DNA from: an uncultured Collinsella sp.
Lineage (GTDB): Bacteria > Actinomycetota > Coriobacteriia > Coriobacteriales > Coriobacteriaceae
NCBI GenBank assembly: GCA_900540985.1
Contig: UQIC01000018.1
Location: 1 to 42,177, forward strand
Reading direction: 5' to 3'
Length of the DNA stretch: 42,177 nt
This document shows positions 33,922-42,177 of the stretch, piece by piece. The notes below the pieces were generated by a model, which searched no databases, had not been told where the DNA came from, and was given only the letters and a program-made list of their open reading frames with translations. The stretch's first letter is position 1. Every line of letters starts with the position of its first letter. Position numbers and translations under genes: made by a program.

Positions 33922-33951
33922 ATGACTCCCGCTCGCAAACGAGGGTACAAT
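33922..33951 (+). promoter_or_regulatory. Promoter of the mrp-flavoprotein cluster
   Basis: ATGACT (33922-33927), an 18-base spacer and TACAAT (33946-33951) match the -35/-10 consensus at 4 and 5 of 6 positions. A small GGGGC-TCCG-GCCCC hairpin (33971-33984) lies in the leader, 22 bases before the mrp start. Confidence 0.5.
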
Positions 33952-34006
33952 GACGCTCGTGTCACATCACGGGGCTCCGGCCCCAACATATACAAAGGAG
34001 TCATAC

Positions 34007-34837
34007 ATGGGTTGCGAGCACGCACAGGCCGCCGGCGGACAAACGTCGCCGTCGCAATTTGAGGAGAACACGCTGTCCGAGGTCAAACGCGTCATCGCCG
34101 TGCTTTCCGGCAAGGGCGGTGTCGGCAAGTCGTTTGTCACCGGTGCCATCGCCACCGAGCTTGCCCGTCACGGCCACAAGGTCGGCGTCCTCGATGCCGA
34201 CATCACCGGTCCCTCTATCCCCAAGATGTTCGGTATGAGCGGACGCCACGTCCATGCCCTTGGCAACCTTATGCTGCCCGAAATCTCCGAACACGGCGTC
34301 AAGGTCATGAGCTCCAACCTTCTGCTCCAAAACGAGACCGACCCCGTCCTTTGGCGCGGTCCGGTCATCGCAGGCGCCATTAGGCAGTTCTGGAGCGAGA
34401 CCTCGTGGGGCCCCATCGACTACCTGCTGGTCGACATGCCTCCGGGAACAGGCGATGTCGCGCTCACCGTCTTCCAGTCGCTGCCCGTCGACGGCATCGT
34501 TATCGTCACGAGTCCGCAGGATCTGGTCTCGATGATCGTCGCCAAGGCGGTCAACATGGCCGAGAAGATGAACGTCCCCATTCTGGGCATTGTCGAGAAC
34601 ATGAGCTATATCGAGTGCCCCGACTGCGGCAAGAAGATCGAGGTCTTTGGCAAGAGCAAGCTCCCCGAGGTCGCAGAGCGCTATAACCTCGACATCTTGG
34701 GCCAGCTTCCCATTAATCCGGCACTCGCCGAGGCCTGCGATAAGGGCGAGGTCGAGACCGCGCTGCCCGATGGCATGTTGCCCAAGGCAGTCTCTGCCGT
34801 CGAGGCTATTACCCCGCACGAGACCGACGAGGCCTAA
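34007..34837 (+). CDS. mrp: Mrp/ApbC-type iron-sulfur cluster carrier ATPase
   Basis: This cytoplasmic P-loop ATPase carries and transfers Fe-S clusters to target proteins. The start at 34007 has AAAGGAG six bases before it. The 276-residue protein has the deviant Walker A GKGGVGKS, DADITGPSIPKMFG (the family signature), VDMPPGTGDVALT, and the cluster-binding pair CPDCGKK near residue 204-207. The N-terminal MIP18-like domain seen in many bacterial Mrp proteins is absent. A short tail starting MGCEHAQA with one Cys and one His takes its place. The next gene starts directly after the stop codon. Confidence 0.92.
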   Translation: MGCEHAQAAGGQTSPSQFEENTLSEVKRVIAVLSGKGGVGKSFVTGAIATELARHGHKVGVLDADITGPSIPKMFGMSGRHVHALGNLMLPEISEHGVKVMSSNLLLQNETDPVLWRGPVIAGAIRQFWSETSWGPIDYLLVDMPPGTGDVALTVFQSLPVDGIVIVTSPQDLVSMIVAKAVNMAEKMNVPILGIVENMSYIECPDCGKKIEVFGKSKLPEVAERYNLDILGQLPINPALAEACDKGEVETALPDGMLPKAVSAVEAITPHETDEA

Positions 34838-36109
34838 GTGAACACGAGCGCCTTCTATGACGTCCTGGTAATCGGCGGCGGGGCTTCAGGCCTCGCCGCC
34901 GCCATTACGGCCGCACGCGCTGGCAAAAGCGTCTGCATCGTTGAGCGCGATGTCGCCTGCGGCCTTAAGCTCCTTGCGACCGGTAACGGCCGCTGCAACC
35001 TCTCCAACGAATCGATTGATCCTCAGCGGTATAACCACCCCGCATTCGTTGAATCCGTTATGAGCCCCCGGCCCGAACAAGAGCTTATGGGTTTCTTCTC
35101 CTCGCTGGGCATCATGACAACCTCCGAGGAAGGCCGGCTGTACCCGCGCTCCCTTCGCGCCGAATCGGTGCGCGACGCGCTTCTCAATGTTTGCGACCGC
35201 CTGGGTATCACCTTAATCTGCGGAGCCAATATTGCCACGGCGCGCAAAGATCCCGAAGGCTGGGCACTCCAAATAAACCGTCCAGCGCGGGCGCTAAAGG
35301 CAAAAAAGCACGACGACCGAAAATCGGAGCTCCGCTCGCTTCGGAAGGCACTCGCCGATGTCCCTCGCAAGAACGAAGCCCTGCAGGCACATGCCGTAAT
35401 TATCGCCACGGGCGGCAACCCCACCGGTATCGCCGATACGTTTGGCCTCCCCCTCACCTCGCTGCGCCCCATCCTCTGCCCCGTATCGGCAACGGTCGTT
35501 GGCGATCGGGCGGCACTCAAGACGTTGGATGGTCTGCGCGTCCGCGCCCGCTTGACGCTCACCCGTAACCATAGTGAGCTCTGGCACGAAGACGGTGAAG
35601 TCCTGTTTCGAGCCTTCGGCATCTCGGGCGTCGCTGTCTTCAACCTCTCCCGTCGTATCCAGCGCGGTGATACGATCCTGCTCGACGTTTTCCCCGACCT
35701 CTCCAAAGACGAGCTGCTCAATATGCTCAACCGGCGCGTTGAGCTGCTCGGCAGCTTTTCGCCCCGCGATCCCCGTTGGCTCGACGGCATGCTCGCCCCG
35801 CAACTCTCCCGCGTCGTCTGCACGGCGTTCGAGCAGTGCCATCCAGGCTCCAACGATGTCATCCACCTGGTCTCGATCCTCAAGCACTTTAAGTTGCTCG
35901 TTGAGGGAACAGCCGAGGAGCGCTCGGCACAGGTCACGCGTGGTGGCGTATCTGTCGAGAGTATCTCAACACCCAGTCTACGCGCGCGCAGCGCTGTCGA
36001 CGCCCCGCTTTACGTCTGCGGCGAAGCGCTCGACATCGACGCCGATTGCGGAGGCTTTAACCTTGCATGGGCCTGGATTTCGGGCATTCGCGCTGTAAGT
36101 AACCTATAG
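34838..36109 (+). CDS. HI0933/BaiN-type FAD-dependent flavoprotein
   Basis: This 423-residue flavoprotein of the HI0933/YhiN family (aminoacetone-oxidase family in some databases) has a dinucleotide-binding N-terminus VLVIGGGASGLAAAITAA, an acidic-ended second strand VCIVERD, the family loop KLLATGNGRCNLSN, and the C-terminal FAD motif YVCGEALDIDADCGGFNLAWA. Members are poorly defined. BaiN of clostridia was proposed to act in bile-acid dehydroxylation. Function here is unknown. It begins with GTG immediately after the mrp stop codon, so translation is likely coupled. There is a Lys/Arg-rich insertion near residues 150-180 (KAKKHDDRKSELRSLRK) that I do not recognise. Confidence 0.88.
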   Translation: MNTSAFYDVLVIGGGASGLAAAITAARAGKSVCIVERDVACGLKLLATGNGRCNLSNESIDPQRYNHPAFVESVMSPRPEQELMGFFSSLGIMTTSEEGRLYPRSLRAESVRDALLNVCDRLGITLICGANIATARKDPEGWALQINRPARALKAKKHDDRKSELRSLRKALADVPRKNEALQAHAVIIATGGNPTGIADTFGLPLTSLRPILCPVSATVVGDRAALKTLDGLRVRARLTLTRNHSELWHEDGEVLFRAFGISGVAVFNLSRRIQRGDTILLDVFPDLSKDELLNMLNRRVELLGSFSPRDPRWLDGMLAPQLSRVVCTAFEQCHPGSNDVIHLVSILKHFKLLVEGTAEERSAQVTRGGVSVESISTPSLRARSAVDAPLYVCGEALDIDADCGGFNLAWAWISGIRAVSNL

Positions 36110-36138
36110 CCGCGCAGTCTATAATCAAAACGCATTCG

Positions 36139-36170
36139 GGCCGTCTGGGACACCGGACGGCCTCTTTCTT
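36139..36170 (+). terminator. Intrinsic terminator between the two flavoprotein genes
   Basis: GGCCGTCTGG (36139-36148) pairs with CCGGACGGCC (36153-36162), including one G-U pair, around a four-base loop, followed by TCTTTCTT. It lies 30 bases past the first flavoprotein stop and ends just before the next ribosome site, so it may attenuate rather than isolate the next gene. Confidence 0.75.
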
Positions 36171-36188
36171 GCCTCTAAGGAGACCTCG

Positions 36189-37829
36189 ATGATCGAAATC
36201 ACCCAAGTCAACGCGTCGCTCGATGAAGCCGGCGATGAAAATGCCTGCCTCATTGTTGGCAAGCGAGTCGCCAAGCGCGTCTTACGTTGCAAGGACTCCG
36301 AGATCAAGTCCATCGAGCTCCACCGCAAGTCAATCGACGCTCGCAAAAAACGAGACGTCCATTTTATCCTGAGCTTTCGTGTTGAGCTGACTAGTCCCCA
36401 CCTCGAGCGAGAAGCGGTCGACAGCGTTACCGAGCGTGACCGCTCGCGCGTACGCGCGATAGAAGACGATGGGCCTTCATTCCCCTCCCCCGTCTCCGAC
36501 GCGCCTCAAGAACGCCCCGTCGTTGTCGGCGCCGGATGCGCCGGCCTTTTCGCTGCGCTCACGCTCGCCGAAGCAGGTCTTAAGCCCTTGCTTATCGAGC
36601 GCGGCGACCCGGCATTTCGCCGCTCGCAGGCGATCGACCTCTTTCTAAAGGAGCGCATCCTCGACCCCGAGAGCAATATTCAGTTTGGTCTGGGCGGCGC
36701 AGGGACCTTCTCGGACGGCAAGCTCAATACGGGAACAAAAAATCCCGTCCATCGCCTTATCCTCGAAACCTTCGTCGAGGCGGGTGCGCCCCGCGATATT
36801 CTGTGGGATGCCAAGCCGCACATTGGCTCCGACATCCTTCCCAAGGTTGTTACCGCTATATCCCAGCGCATCGAGCAGCTCGGAGGTGTCATCCGTTATC
36901 GAACGAAGCTCGTCGACATTCGCACCGACGCGTCTGGCGCCATCACCGGTATTGATGTCCAATCGTCCCAAGACGCCGCTTACGAGCCAATCGAGACCAA
37001 GCACCTCATCCTCGCCTGCGGGCATTCTGCTCGTGATATTTTTGAGCTCCTTAAGGACCACAACGTGGCCCTCGCACAAAAGACCTTTGCCATGGGCGTT
37101 CGCATCGAGCATCCACAACGCGACATCGACAGAGCCCAATATGGAGCCTTGGCGGGACATCCAGCGCTCGGGGCGGCCCCCTACAAACTTGTTGCCCATC
37201 TTCCCAACGGCCGCAGCGTGTTCTCGTTTTGCATGTGCCCCGGCGGACAGGTTGTTGCCGCCTCTTCAGAACCGTGCCATCTGTGCGTCAACGGGGCCAG
37301 TCTCAATGCCCGCGACGGACGCAACGCAAATGCCGCCCTGCTCGTTAACGTCACGCCTGAGGACCTTCCCAACGATGACCCGCTCGCCGGCATCGAGCTC
37401 CAGCGTGCCTGCGAGGCGGCCGCCTATCGCCTGGGCGGTTCCAACTGGAACGCACCGGCACAACTCGTCGGAGATTTCCTCGCAGGACGCGCCAGCAAGG
37501 CGCCCGGAAAGATAAAGCCCACCTATCCGCTCGGTGTGACCTGGACGGCAATTGACGAAGCCCTACCGCAGCATATCGTCGAGTCGCTCCGCTTGGGACT
37601 TCCCCTACTCGGAAAAAAGTTACGAGGCTACGACCGTCCCGATGCCGTTCTTACCGGCGTGGAGACTCGTTCGAGCTCACCGGTCACTGTCACCCGAGAC
37701 CGAACGTGCCATGCCGTGTCGACCCCGGGCCTCTATCCTTGTGGTGAGGGAGCTGGATATGCCGGCGGCATCATGAGCGCGGCCACCGACGGCATCCGTT
37801 GTGCTGAAGCCCTGATCGCAGACCTCTAA
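36189..37829 (+). CDS. Uncharacterised FAD-dependent dehydrogenase (COG2509 type)
   Basis: This 546-residue flavoprotein belongs to a widespread family without firm function. An N-terminal domain of about 100 residues (with KRVLRCKDSEIKSIELHRKS and RKKRDVHFILSFRVEL) precedes the FAD-binding core PVVVGAGCAGLFAALTLAEAG with LLIERGD. Family-typical stretches follow: IQFGLGGAGTFSDGKLNT, MGVRIEHPQ, FCMCPGGQVVAASSE and a C-terminal YPCGEGAGYAGGIMSAA. AAGGAG lies seven bases before ATG. It follows mrp and the HI0933-type flavoprotein on the same strand, after a terminator-like hairpin. The symbol is left empty because the role is unknown. Confidence 0.88.
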   Translation: MIEITQVNASLDEAGDENACLIVGKRVAKRVLRCKDSEIKSIELHRKSIDARKKRDVHFILSFRVELTSPHLEREAVDSVTERDRSRVRAIEDDGPSFPSPVSDAPQERPVVVGAGCAGLFAALTLAEAGLKPLLIERGDPAFRRSQAIDLFLKERILDPESNIQFGLGGAGTFSDGKLNTGTKNPVHRLILETFVEAGAPRDILWDAKPHIGSDILPKVVTAISQRIEQLGGVIRYRTKLVDIRTDASGAITGIDVQSSQDAAYEPIETKHLILACGHSARDIFELLKDHNVALAQKTFAMGVRIEHPQRDIDRAQYGALAGHPALGAAPYKLVAHLPNGRSVFSFCMCPGGQVVAASSEPCHLCVNGASLNARDGRNANAALLVNVTPEDLPNDDPLAGIELQRACEAAAYRLGGSNWNAPAQLVGDFLAGRASKAPGKIKPTYPLGVTWTAIDEALPQHIVESLRLGLPLLGKKLRGYDRPDAVLTGVETRSSSPVTVTRDRTCHAVSTPGLYPCGEGAGYAGGIMSAATDGIRCAEALIADL

Positions 37830-37859
37830 CGCACAAATTCCAGCGCGCAAAAGACATAG

Positions 37860-37889
37860 GCCCCGAGCTCCACAGGGAACTCGGGACCT
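37860..37889. terminator. Shared terminator between converging genes
   Basis: GGCCCCGAGCTCC (37860-37872) and GGAACTCGGGACC (37877-37889) form a 13-bp stem with a four-base loop. The two non-Watson-Crick positions are G-U pairs in minus-strand RNA, followed there by TATGTCTTTT. In plus-strand RNA they are mismatches. It is best as the uvrB terminator but may also serve the plus-strand flavoprotein gene. Confidence 0.7.
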
Positions 37890-37894
37890 GTTCG

Positions 37895-40135
37895 TTATTT
37901 CTTAAACCGTGCACCCCGGCGTTTTCTGCCCGATGCGAACGTGGAACCCTTGCGGGCCTGCGAGCGTAAGCGCTCGATCGTCTCGTCCTCAGACGCACCC
38001 TCGAGCATCGCCCGAATCTGAACGACAGCATCGCGCAGGCGCGCCGCCTCCTCAAAGTCCATAGCGGCAGAAGCGTTACGCATATCCTCTTCCATGGTTT
38101 CGACGATCCGCACAAGCTCGTCATGCGGCAGTTCTTCCAACTGCTCCGCAAGTGTCTGCTCGGGCGCCACCGTTTCCGGCACACCGCCCTCGCCCGACTC
38201 ATCGGGCGTATAGAATGCGCCATGGCCAAGAGAGTCGCCCTTCGAGCGTCCCTTGGAGCCCACAGTTTTTTCGGCCTCGGCAATAAAACTTGAGATGTCG
38301 TTGATGGCCTTGCGCACCGTCTTGGGCACAATGCCATGTTCTTCGTTATATGCCATCTGAATCTCGCGACGGCGCCGCGTCTCCTCGATGGCCTCTTTCA
38401 TCGAATCGGTCACAACGTCTGCATACATGATGACTTCGCCATCGGCGTTACGGGCCGCACGGCCAATCGTCTGAATCAGCGAACGGCGGTTGCGCAAGAA
38501 GCCTTCCTTATCGGCATCGAGAATTGCCACCAGTGAGACCTCGGGAAGATCCAAGCCCTCGCGAAGCAGGTTGATGCCAACGAGAACATCGATCTTGCCC
38601 TCGCGCAGCGTTCGCAGGATCTCGACACGGTCCATTGTCGCCGTATCAGAATGCATGTAATTGACCTTAATGCCCGCATCAAGCAGATGGTCGGTCAGGT
38701 CCTCGGCCATGCGCTTGGTCAACGTGGTCACCAGCACGCGCTCCTTGCGGGCAACGCGCTCGCGAATCTCGTCCTCAAGATCGTCAATCTGACCGCGAAC
38801 CGGACGCACATCGATCTTGGGATCGAGCAGACCGGTCGGACGAATAATCTGCTCAACGTCGTTCTGGCTAACCCGCAGCTCATAGTCGCCCGGTGTTGCC
38901 GAAACGTAGATGAACTGGGGTATCCTTGCCTCAAACTCATCGAAACGAAGCGGGCGGTTATCGAGCGCCGAGGGCAGGCGAAAACCGTGTTCCACCAGCG
39001 TCACCTTACGCGAGCGGTCACCTTCGTGCATGCCGCGAATCTGCGGCACCGTCACATGGCTCTCATCGATGATGCAGAGCATATCCTTGGGAAAGTAATC
39101 GATTAGGGTAAACGGCGGCTCACCCGGCTTGCGACCGTCCAGATGACGCGAGTAGTTCTCGATGCCGTTGCAAAAGCCCATCGTCTCGAGCATCTCAAGA
39201 TCATAATCGGTGCGCTGCTGCAGACGCTGCGCCTCGAGCAACTTGTCGGTCGCCTTGAGCTCCGCCACGCGCTTCTCGCACTCTTCGCTGATCGATTTCA
39301 GAGCCGCCTTGACCTTCGGCTTCTCGGTCACGTAGTGCGATGCCGGCCATACGGGGATGGCCTCGTACTCACGAAGCATCTCACCGGTGACCTCATCGAT
39401 CTCGGCAATCAGCTCGACCTCGTCGCCAAAGAACTCAAACCGCAACGGATGCTCGGCATAAGGCGGATACACGTCGACAACATCGCCGTGCACGCGGAAC
39501 GTGCCGCGTGCCAGGTCATAGTCATTGCGATCATATTGAATGTCGATAAGTGCATGGATAAAGTCATCGCGCTCGAGCGGCACCTTCTTGTCGACGTTTG
39601 GAGCCAGACCCGCATAGTCCTCAGGAGAGCCAATGCCATAGATACACGAGACCGATGCGACAACGATCACATCGCGTCGAGAGAGCAGCGATGCGGTCGC
39701 CTGATGTCGCAGCATCTCAACCTCTTCGTTAATCGAGGAGTCTTTCTCGATATATGTATCGCTTTGCGGCACATACGCCTCGGGCTGATAGTAGTCGTAG
39801 TACGAGACGAAGTAGACCACAGCGTTGTTGGGAAAGAACTCTTTGAGCTCGCTCGCAAGCTGAGCGGCGAGCGTTTTATTCGGAGCCATGACCAGCGTCG
39901 GCTTTCCCAGGGCCTCAATAGTCTTTGCCATCGTGAAGGTCTTGCCCGAACCAGTCACGCCCAGCAAAACCTGAAAGCGGTCTCCGTCCCTCACGCCCTG
40001 CACAAGCGACTCAATGGCCTTAGGCTGGGAACCGGCAGGCTCATAGGGAGACACGACCTTAAACGGCACGTCAGAGCCTTCAACGCCAAAGCGCTTAAGT
40101 TCACCACCAACGCGTTCTACTTCAAATTCCGCCAT
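37895..40135 (-). CDS. uvrB: Excinuclease ABC subunit B
   Basis: UvrB is the helicase-like subunit that verifies damage and recruits UvrC. The start at 40135 has AGGAG six bases before it. The 746-residue protein contains Walker A GVTGSGKTFTMAK, the beta-hairpin region YYDYYQPEAYVP, the DEAD-like CIIDESHV, helicase motifs LVTTLTKRMAEDLTDHL and LIQTIGRAARNADG, and a C-terminal UVR domain (NASAAMDFEEAARLRDAV). It is longer than the common 660-700 residues because of a linker before the UVR domain (about residues 615-675) and a basic tail. A -10-like TATACT (40161-40166) lies upstream. Confidence 0.96.
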   Translation of the reverse strand: MAEFEVERVGGELKRFGVEGSDVPFKVVSPYEPAGSQPKAIESLVQGVRDGDRFQVLLGVTGSGKTFTMAKTIEALGKPTLVMAPNKTLAAQLASELKEFFPNNAVVYFVSYYDYYQPEAYVPQSDTYIEKDSSINEEVEMLRHQATASLLSRRDVIVVASVSCIYGIGSPEDYAGLAPNVDKKVPLERDDFIHALIDIQYDRNDYDLARGTFRVHGDVVDVYPPYAEHPLRFEFFGDEVELIAEIDEVTGEMLREYEAIPVWPASHYVTEKPKVKAALKSISEECEKRVAELKATDKLLEAQRLQQRTDYDLEMLETMGFCNGIENYSRHLDGRKPGEPPFTLIDYFPKDMLCIIDESHVTVPQIRGMHEGDRSRKVTLVEHGFRLPSALDNRPLRFDEFEARIPQFIYVSATPGDYELRVSQNDVEQIIRPTGLLDPKIDVRPVRGQIDDLEDEIRERVARKERVLVTTLTKRMAEDLTDHLLDAGIKVNYMHSDTATMDRVEILRTLREGKIDVLVGINLLREGLDLPEVSLVAILDADKEGFLRNRRSLIQTIGRAARNADGEVIMYADVVTDSMKEAIEETRRRREIQMAYNEEHGIVPKTVRKAINDISSFIAEAEKTVGSKGRSKGDSLGHGAFYTPDESGEGGVPETVAPEQTLAEQLEELPHDELVRIVETMEEDMRNASAAMDFEEAARLRDAVVQIRAMLEGASEDETIERLRSQARKGSTFASGRKRRGARFKK

Positions 40136-40186
40136 GGATACTCCTAACTCATATATCTGCAGTATACGCAGGCGGCAGGCATAGTC

Positions 40187-40768
40187 CTATACGAACCGAT
40201 CGGGATAGAGGGTCTTGTAGCGAACCCAGGCATTATTGACACGAATCAGATACGCCTGCGTCTCGGGAAAGGTGATTGCATTATGAAGCGACGTACTCTG
40301 CTGCGCCCATCCGTCGACATTGCCCATGCCGGCGTTATAGGCGGCAATGGCACTGTCAGTCGACCCGTTAAAATACGCTATAAGATACGAGAGATACGCA
40401 CAGCCAAACTCGATATTCGTAGCCGGATCGTTAAGGTTGTCGGCCGAATACTCGCCACCGTCGACAAGGCCCTTGGCGATCATATCCTGGGCAGTCTCGG
40501 GCATCAGCTGCATCAATCCCTGAGCACCCTGATTCGACTCGGCCTCGGGATCCCAATTCGATTCAGACTTAATGACAGCGCACACCAGATACGGATCCAG
40601 ATTATGCGAAATACTGGATTGCTTTACATACGCCTCGTAGTCAATCGGATACAGCGGCTTAAAGAAAGCGGCAGGAGCATACGAGTAAACGAATGAGATA
40701 AGGCCGAAGGCAAAAACGGCAGCCAGCGGTATAAGGCGATACCACGCAAAGAAACGTGTCTTAGGCAT
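40187..40768 (-). CDS. Membrane-anchored lytic transglycosylase (SLT family)
   Basis: This enzyme cleaves the glycan strand of peptidoglycan. The start at the second ATG (40768) is preferred, because AAGGAGG lies six bases before it. The first ATG (40774) touches the ribosome site. The 193-residue protein has one N-terminal membrane helix (about residues 10-30) and an SLT domain with the catalytic Glu in IKSESNWDP, the motif GAQGLMQLMPETA, and AAYNAGMGNVDGW. It overlaps the coaE stop by eight bases, so the two are translationally coupled. There is a 50-base gap before uvrB. Confidence 0.92.
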   Translation of the reverse strand: MPKTRFFAWYRLIPLAAVFAFGLISFVYSYAPAAFFKPLYPIDYEAYVKQSSISHNLDPYLVCAVIKSESNWDPEAESNQGAQGLMQLMPETAQDMIAKGLVDGGEYSADNLNDPATNIEFGCAYLSYLIAYFNGSTDSAIAAYNAGMGNVDGWAQQSTSLHNAITFPETQAYLIRVNNAWVRYKTLYPDRFV

Positions 40769-41402
40769 CGGCATCCTCCTTATCCGCAGTGTCTATAAAC
40801 CCATGGCACGCAAGCCATGAGTCAAGCTGCTCAAAGAGCGAATTATCGCCTGAGGCATTATCAATCACCGTTGTAGCGAGATTGCACAGCGCAGACTCAT
40901 CGGGCTGACAAGCAGAACGGGCATCGAAATCAGATGGCTCCATGCCACGTTGAATAGCGCGCTCGCGACGAACTGACAAAGGGGCGCTGATGACCAGAAT
41001 TTCATCAGCCAAGCCAAATGCATCCTCAAAACCAGTCGGAGCAGAAACCTCGACCACCGCAAAGGGATAACGGGAAGATGAAACCGTACAACAAACCGGA
41101 TCGAGAATCCTAAGCGAAAGCTGTTCAATGAGAACGGGATGCACAATGCCATTGAGCCGTGCGACCGAATCAGGAGAAGCAAAAGCTCGAGAAGCGAGGA
41201 TGCTGCGGCGAATGCCGCCATCCTCATCCAAAATGTCCCAACCGAATTCATCCGCGAGAGCATTGACGATATCAGAGCCCGGCACATACAGCGATTTTGC
41301 AAGCTCATCCAGATCGATTAGCATAGCGCCACGAGATTCGAAATAGCGGCAGGCAGTCGACTTACCCGAAGCAATATTGCCCAAGACAAATACGGTAAAC
41401 AT
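40761..41402 (-). CDS. coaE: Dephospho-CoA kinase
   Basis: This enzyme phosphorylates dephospho-CoA in the last step of coenzyme A synthesis. The ATG at 41402 has GGAGG five bases before it. A TTG one codon earlier is too close to the site. The 213-residue protein has the P-loop GNIASGKST (residues 8-16), IDLDELAKSLY in place of the usual D-A-D substrate motif, the CoaE-typical GIVHPVLIEQL, and the lid region RRERAIQRGM. The match is good but divergent: the classic GGIGSGKS and DADxIA motifs are altered. The neighbourhood coaE-uvrB is conserved in actinobacteria. Confidence 0.88.
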   Translation of the reverse strand: MFTVFVLGNIASGKSTACRYFESRGAMLIDLDELAKSLYVPGSDIVNALADEFGWDILDEDGGIRRSILASRAFASPDSVARLNGIVHPVLIEQLSLRILDPVCCTVSSSRYPFAVVEVSAPTGFEDAFGLADEILVISAPLSVRRERAIQRGMEPSDFDARSACQPDESALCNLATTVIDNASGDNSLFEQLDSWLACHGFIDTADKEDADA

Positions 41403-41527
41403 CAAGCCCTCCCTAACGCCAATGCGAGTAATTATCGCTCAAATACACTAGAAGGACTCAAAATACAGCCAAACAGTAAGAGCGCATACGGAGGAACTAG
41501 GTCCCAAAGTACAACGTGTATATAACG

Positions 41528-41560
41528 CAAAAAAGGGGGAGGCCGCGAGGCCTCCCCCTT
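41528..41560 (-). terminator. Terminator of the rRNA operon
   Basis: AAGGGGGAGGCC (41533-41544) and GGCCTCCCCCTT (41549-41560) form a perfect 12-bp stem with a GCGA loop. On the minus strand a TTTTTTGCG tract follows. It lies about 35 bases past the 5S gene. Confidence 0.95.
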
Positions 41561-41593
41561 CTCAGTTCAAGCGTACGGCTCGGTGCCGTCCAC

Positions 41594-41713
41594 CGGTCAG
41601 CGGCGCCCTGGCCTCCCACGGGCTGACCCCGCAGTACTCTCGGCGCGATGGGGCTTAGCTTCCGGGTTCGGAACGGGACCGGGCGTGCCCCCCATGCTCT
41701 GGCCGCTGACCGG
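41594..41713 (-). rRNA. rrf: 5S ribosomal RNA
   Basis: The minus strand carries the conserved 5S core CGTTCCGAACCCGGAAGCTAAGCC (given here by position: about 41655-41678). The ends CCGGTCAGCGGC and GCCGCTGACCGG pair as helix I. The ends are estimated from the pairing and the usual length of about 117-120 bases. The 5S-23S spacer (41714-41853) contains no tRNA that I can recognise. Confidence 0.93.
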
Positions 41714-41853
41714 TGGGCGGCGCCCACCGTTCTCGGTGTCCTGGGTCGATATCGCGTGCCCTGGGGGCCGCATGGCGCATAGGGGAGGTGACTCGGGGGC
41801 ATCCTCGTGCCCGGACCGCGCATGAGCGCATGTCCCGCGGGCCGCGAGGTGCG

Positions 41854-42177
<324 letters not shown>

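Noticed and set aside
41714..41853. A tRNA gene in the 5S-23S spacer
   Set aside because: I looked for a cloverleaf with a TTCGA arm and an anticodon stem and saw none.

Overview
The window looks like a chromosomal segment of a high-GC Gram-positive gut actinobacterium, most probably Collinsella or another member of the Coriobacteriia. This is an inference from the combination of WhiA, an arginine-type RapZ P-loop, Opp-type transporters with Tat-lipoprotein binding proteins, a sialic-acid operon and the gene order. No database search was possible. Nearly everything is on the minus strand. Only an LtaS-like gene and a three-gene Mrp/flavoprotein cluster (31.7-37.8 kb) run on the plus strand.

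Layout from left to right. 0.1-6.1 kb: a complete oligopeptide ABC importer, transcribed oppA-oppB-oppC-oppD-oppF. 6.4-6.7 kb: secG. 6.8-11.5 kb: lower glycolysis, gap-pgk-tpiA-gpmI, with tight or overlapping junctions and a strong terminator. 11.7-13.5 kb: rapZ-whiA. 13.6-24.0 kb: one long operon for sialic-acid use. It runs from a binding protein, a permease, a permease-ATPase fusion and an ATPase (the domain plan of the SatABCD sialic-acid importer), through two cytoplasmic CE7-type esterase-fold proteins, to NanA-type lyase, NanK kinase and NanE epimerase. 24.4-31.5 kb: uvrC, murJ, a YbaK-type deacylase and uvrA. 31.7-37.8 kb: LtaS-like phosphoglycerol transferase, Mrp/ApbC Fe-S carrier and two different flavoproteins. 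37.9-41.4 kb: uvrB, a small lytic transglycosylase and coaE. 41.5-42.2 kb: the end of an rRNA operon (terminator, 5S, 3' end of 23S).

The backbone is the actinobacterial housekeeping neighbourhood coaE-uvrB-uvrA-uvrC-rapZ-whiA-gap-pgk-tpiA-secG. The sialic-acid operon sits exactly between uvrC and rapZ, and the usual yvcK gene is missing between rapZ and whiA. The operon would import sialic acid, possibly remove O-acetyl groups inside the cell, cleave it to ManNAc and pyruvate, and convert ManNAc to GlcNAc-6-P. No sialidase, nagA, nagB or regulator gene lies in the window.

The points most worth a second look are: the second esterase-like protein, which has lost its serine nucleophile while keeping the Asp and His; a roughly 95-nt near-perfect hairpin directly after the nanA stop codon; palindromic operator candidates in front of satA and gap; and a degenerate LexA-like box in front of uvrA.
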